64,000 nt of DNA from Rhodanobacter sp. 67-28 (GTDB taxonomy: Bacteria; Pseudomonadota; Gammaproteobacteria; Xanthomonadales; Rhodanobacteraceae). Within the stretch, counting starts at the first letter, position 1; the number at the start of each line of letters is the position of its first letter. The DNA lies in assembly GCA_001898415.1 (NCBI GenBank), contig MKTU01000026.1, forward strand, positions 64,376 to 128,375. Reading direction: 5' to 3'. Of this stretch, positions 61,311 through 64,000 are shown one piece after another. Made by a program: the position numbers and the translations under genes. Under the pieces are notes generated by a model. It was not told the DNA's origin, searched no databases, and saw only the letters and a program-made list of their open reading frames with translations.

Positions 61311-61832
61311 ATGGCCAAGCAAAGTAGTCAGAAATTCATCGCGCGCAATCGTGCGCCCCGCGTGCAGATCGAGTACGACGTCGAGGTCTACGGCGCACAG
61401 AAGAAGGTGCAGGTACCGTTCGTGATGGGCGTGATGTCGGACCTGTCCGGTGCCAATGCGGGCGAGCTGCCGCCGATCGAGGATCGCAAGGCGCTGGAGA
61501 TCGACGTCGACAATTTCGACAGCCGCCTGAATTCGATGAAGCCGCGGGTGACCTTCGCGGTGCCGAACACGCTCACCGGCGAAGGCAGCCTGGCGGTGGA
61601 CATCACCTTCGAGAGCATGGACGACTTCTCGCCGGCGGCGGTCGCCCGCAAGGTGGGCGCCGTGGCGAAACTGCTCGAGGCGCGCACGCAGCTTGCCAAC
61701 CTGGATACCTACATGGACGGCAAGGCAGGCGCTGAAAACCTGATTGCCCAGGCACTCAAGGACCCGGCGCTGCTGCAGTCGCTGGTTTCGGCGCCCAAGC
61801 CCGCCGACGACACCAACAAAGACGGGGAGTAA
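61311..61832 (+). CDS. tssB: Type VI secretion sheath protein TssB (VipA)
   Basis: TssB is the small subunit of the contractile T6SS sheath. The 173-aa protein has SQKFIARNRAPRVQIEYDVE, VPFVMGVMSDLSG, KPRVTFAVPNTLTGEG and the C-terminal helix (VARKVGAVAKLLEARTQLAN) that binds TssC. GGGAGA precedes ATG 61311. tssC starts 6 bp after its stop. It is the first gene of a cluster that continues beyond the window. Confidence 0.96.
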   Translation: MAKQSSQKFIARNRAPRVQIEYDVEVYGAQKKVQVPFVMGVMSDLSGANAGELPPIEDRKALEIDVDNFDSRLNSMKPRVTFAVPNTLTGEGSLAVDITFESMDDFSPAAVARKVGAVAKLLEARTQLANLDTYMDGKAGAENLIAQALKDPALLQSLVSAPKPADDTNKDGE

Positions 61833-61838
61833 GCACGC

Positions 61839-63332
61839 ATGGCCACCGAAAAGCTAGCCGAACAGGAAGGCGCCGTACAGACTCTCGACGCCGGCGACTT
61901 CGCTGCGTTGCTGAGCAAGGAGTTCAAACCCAAGAGCGACCGCGCCAAGGAAGAGGTCGAATCGGCCGTGCGCACCCTGGCCGAGCAGGTGCTGAACAAG
62001 GCCGACATCGTTTCCGACGACGTCGCCCAGACCATCAACGCCTACATCGCCGAGATCGACCGCAAGCTCAGCGAGCAGATCAACCTGATCATGCACCACC
62101 CCGATTTCCAGAAGCTGGAAAGCGCGTGGCGCGGCCTGCATCACCTGGTCAACAACACGGAGACGGATCAGCTGCTGAAGATCCGCGTGATGAATATCTC
62201 CAAGAAGGAGCTGGGCAAGACCCTGAAACGCTACAAGGGCACGGCCTGGGACCAGAGCCCGATCTTCAAGAAGCTGTATGAGGAAGAGTACGGCCAACTG
62301 GGCGGCGAGCCCTATGGCTGCCTGGTCGGCGACTACTACTTCGACCACAGCCCGCCCGACGTCGAGCTGCTTGCCGGCATCGCGCAGGTTGCGGCTGCCG
62401 CACACGCGCCGTTCATCTCGGCCGCGGCTTCCACCCTGATGGGCATGGACAGCTGGAACGAGCTTGCCAACCCGCGCGACCTGGCCAAGGTGTTCTCCAC
62501 GCCGGACTATGCCGCGTGGCGCTCGCTGCGCGAGTCGGACGATGCCAAGTACATCGGCCTGACCATGCCGCGCACCCTGGCCCGCCTGCCGTATGGCGCC
62601 AACACCGATCCGGTGGAGGAGTTCAACTTCGAGGAGGACACTGCCGGCGCGGACTCGTCCAAGTACACCTGGCAGAACGCGGCTTACGCGATGGCGGTGA
62701 ATATCAACCGCTCGTTCAAGGAATATGGCTGGTGCTCGCGCATCCGCGGCATCGAGTCCGGCGGCGCGGTGGAAGGCCTGCCCGCACACACCTTCCCGAC
62801 CGACGACGGCGGCGTGGACATGAAGTGCCCGACCGAGATCGCGATCACCGATCGCCGCTCGGCCGAGCTGGACAAGATGGGCATGATGCCGCTGGTGCAT
62901 CGCAAGAACTCGGACATGGCCGCGTTCATCAGTGCCCAGTCGCTGAGCAAGCCGGAGGAGTACGACGATCCGGACGCCACCGCCAACGCGGCACTGGGCG
63001 CGCGCTTGCCGTACATGTTCGCCTGCTGCCGCTTCGCGCATTACCTGAAGTGCATCGTGCGCGACAAGATCGGCTCCTTCAAGGATCGTACGGCGATGGA
63101 GCGCTGGCTGGCGTCCTGGATCAACCAGTACGTCGACGGCGACCCGGCCAACTCCAGCGAAGAGACCAAGGCCCGCAAACCCTTGTCGGCCGCGGAGGTG
63201 GTGGTGGAAGAGGTGGAAGGAGCACCTGGGTATTACACGTCGAAGTTTTTCCTCAAGCCGCATTATCAGTTGGAGGGCCTGACCGTTTCCCTGAGGCTGG
63301 TGTCCCGTCTTCCTTCGGCGGCCAAGAGCTGA
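61839..63332 (+). CDS. tssC: Type VI secretion sheath protein TssC (VipB)
   Basis: TssC is the large sheath subunit that interlocks with TssB and is recycled by ClpV. The 497-aa protein contains LIMHHPDFQKLESAWRGLHH, YGCLVGDYYFDHSPPDVELL, FISAAASTLMGM, YTWQNAAYAMAVNINRSFKE, GLPAHTFPTDDGG and RFAHYLKCIVRDKIGSF, all standard. ATG 61839 is natural. hcp follows after 123 bp. Confidence 0.97.
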   Translation: MATEKLAEQEGAVQTLDAGDFAALLSKEFKPKSDRAKEEVESAVRTLAEQVLNKADIVSDDVAQTINAYIAEIDRKLSEQINLIMHHPDFQKLESAWRGLHHLVNNTETDQLLKIRVMNISKKELGKTLKRYKGTAWDQSPIFKKLYEEEYGQLGGEPYGCLVGDYYFDHSPPDVELLAGIAQVAAAAHAPFISAAASTLMGMDSWNELANPRDLAKVFSTPDYAAWRSLRESDDAKYIGLTMPRTLARLPYGANTDPVEEFNFEEDTAGADSSKYTWQNAAYAMAVNINRSFKEYGWCSRIRGIESGGAVEGLPAHTFPTDDGGVDMKCPTEIAITDRRSAELDKMGMMPLVHRKNSDMAAFISAQSLSKPEEYDDPDATANAALGARLPYMFACCRFAHYLKCIVRDKIGSFKDRTAMERWLASWINQYVDGDPANSSEETKARKPLSAAEVVVEEVEGAPGYYTSKFFLKPHYQLEGLTVSLRLVSRLPSAAKS

Positions 63333-63455
63333 CCCGGAAGTTTCTCGCAGGTTCGTTCCACGGTTTCAACTGGCAGTACCAGTCAATCGCCGAGCAGCTT
63401 CCTCCGAGCGAGAACTGTCCGGTTCACCTGATTTCAACAGACAAGGAGAATTCTC

Positions 63456-63950
63456 ATGGCACTAGACATGCACCTGAAGCTGGAGGGCGGCGACGTCACC
63501 TTCACCGGCGAATCCAAGCACACCAAGCACAAGGACCAGATCCAGCTGCTGGCCTGGTCCTGGGGGATGTCGCAGAGCGGTTCCTTCGGCCATGGCACCG
63601 GCGGCGGCGCGGGCAAGGCCAACGTGCAGGACATCAGCTTCACCAAGTACCTCGACAAGAGCACCACGTCCTTCATCAAGGCGCTGGTCACCGGCGCGCA
63701 CATCGGCACCGCGACCTTGTTCGTGTCCAAGGCCGGCGGCAAGCAGGAGGACTACTTCACCATCAAGCTGACCAGCGCGATGGTGACCAGCTATTCCACC
63801 GGCGGCTCGGGCGGTGAGGACATGCTGACGGAGAACATCTCGATCAGCTTCGCCAAGTTCGACGTCGAGTACTTCGCCCAGAACGACAAGGGCGTGGTGG
63901 CTTCGGCCGGCACGGTCGGGTACAGCGTCGAGGAAGTCGCGGCGAGCTGA
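63456..63950 (+). CDS. hcp: Type VI secretion tube protein Hcp (TssD)
   Basis: Hcp forms the inner tube and is secreted. The 164-aa beta-barrel protein has MALDMHLKLEGGDVTFTGES, LAWSWGMSQSGSFGHGTGGG, VQDISFTKYLDKSTTSFIKA and the late motif ISISFAKFDVEYFAQND. An AAGGAG site lies eight bases before ATG 63456, consistent with high expression. Its place after tssBC is typical; the remaining T6SS genes (such as tssE, tssF, tssG, clpV) should lie past the right edge. Confidence 0.97.
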   Translation: MALDMHLKLEGGDVTFTGESKHTKHKDQIQLLAWSWGMSQSGSFGHGTGGGAGKANVQDISFTKYLDKSTTSFIKALVTGAHIGTATLFVSKAGGKQEDYFTIKLTSAMVTSYSTGGSGGEDMLTENISISFAKFDVEYFAQNDKGVVASAGTVGYSVEEVAAS

Positions 63951-64000
63951 GCTGGCGCCTGACCAGGCTTCGCCGGAACCTGCTGTCCGGCGGTCCAGGT

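Overview
The window is GC-rich, densely packed chromosome from a gammaproteobacterium. I place it in the Xanthomonadales, most likely near Rhodanobacter/Dyella (Rhodanobacteraceae). That placement is an inference from four things: gene order (bamA directly before lpxD with no skp; pyrH-frr-uppS-cdsA-dxr-rseP; thrS-infC-rpmI-rplT-pheST-ihfA-merR), the protein families present, intergenic inverted repeats built from a GGGAATR heptamer, and TACAAT/GATAAT-type -10 boxes. No phage, transposase gene or CRISPR array is visible.

Region 1 (1-13.6 kb, mostly minus strand) is an envelope and translation block. rpsB-tsf is followed by pyrH-frr-uppS-cdsA-dxr-rseP-bamA, then lpxD-fabZ-lpxA-lpxB (lpxB is cut by the window start). 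It covers the second step of isoprenoid synthesis, undecaprenyl-diphosphate and CDP-diglyceride supply, the sigma-E protease, outer-membrane assembly and lipid A synthesis. A small unknown membrane-protein gene (10980-11573) is the only gene on the plus strand here.

Region 2 (13.9-25.8 kb, plus strand) holds map, glnD, a HemJ/CopD-like gene, thrS with a possible attenuator leader, infC (ATC start), rpmI, rplT, pheS, pheT, ihfA, a merR-type regulator and tRNA-Pro(GGG).

Region 3 (26-35.4 kb) is metabolic. serA is divergent from a D-2-hydroxyglutarate dehydrogenase-like gene, an arrangement that fits serine synthesis driven by D-2-hydroxyglutarate oxidation. Proline iminopeptidase, a large secreted nuclease, upp, a PsiF-repeat protein and an unusual class III aminotransferase follow.

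Region 4 (35.7-47.3 kb, plus strand) holds an ABC-2 exporter with a DesK/DesR-like two-component pair, queuosine genes queA-tgt followed by yajC-secD-secF, and the flagellar stator pair motA-motB. Convergent to these is amgK-murU for cell-wall sugar recycling.

Region 5 (49.3-57.7 kb) is a SUF iron-sulfur cluster operon: Rrf2 regulator, sufB, sufC, sufD, sufS. An acyltransferase, a PanE-like reductase, a GNAT acetyltransferase and a Rieske ferredoxin follow it. A lone FimT/GspH pilin and uvrB come next.

Region 6 (60.4-64 kb) starts with tRNA-Val(GAC), then about 760 bp without a convincing gene, then the start of a type VI secretion cluster (tssB, tssC, hcp) that runs off the window.

The most unusual content is non-coding. 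There are several families of dispersed inverted repeats, often inside operons: GGGAATR arms with G-quadruplex potential, a 164-bp terminal-inverted-repeat element that supplies the last codons of uppS, GCGGCC..GGCCGC hairpins in the sec operon, and CCCTCTCC-type REPs in suf. Intrinsic terminators also sit just upstream of the start codons of two aminoacyl-tRNA synthetase genes; the thrS one has a candidate leader peptide carrying three threonine codons.
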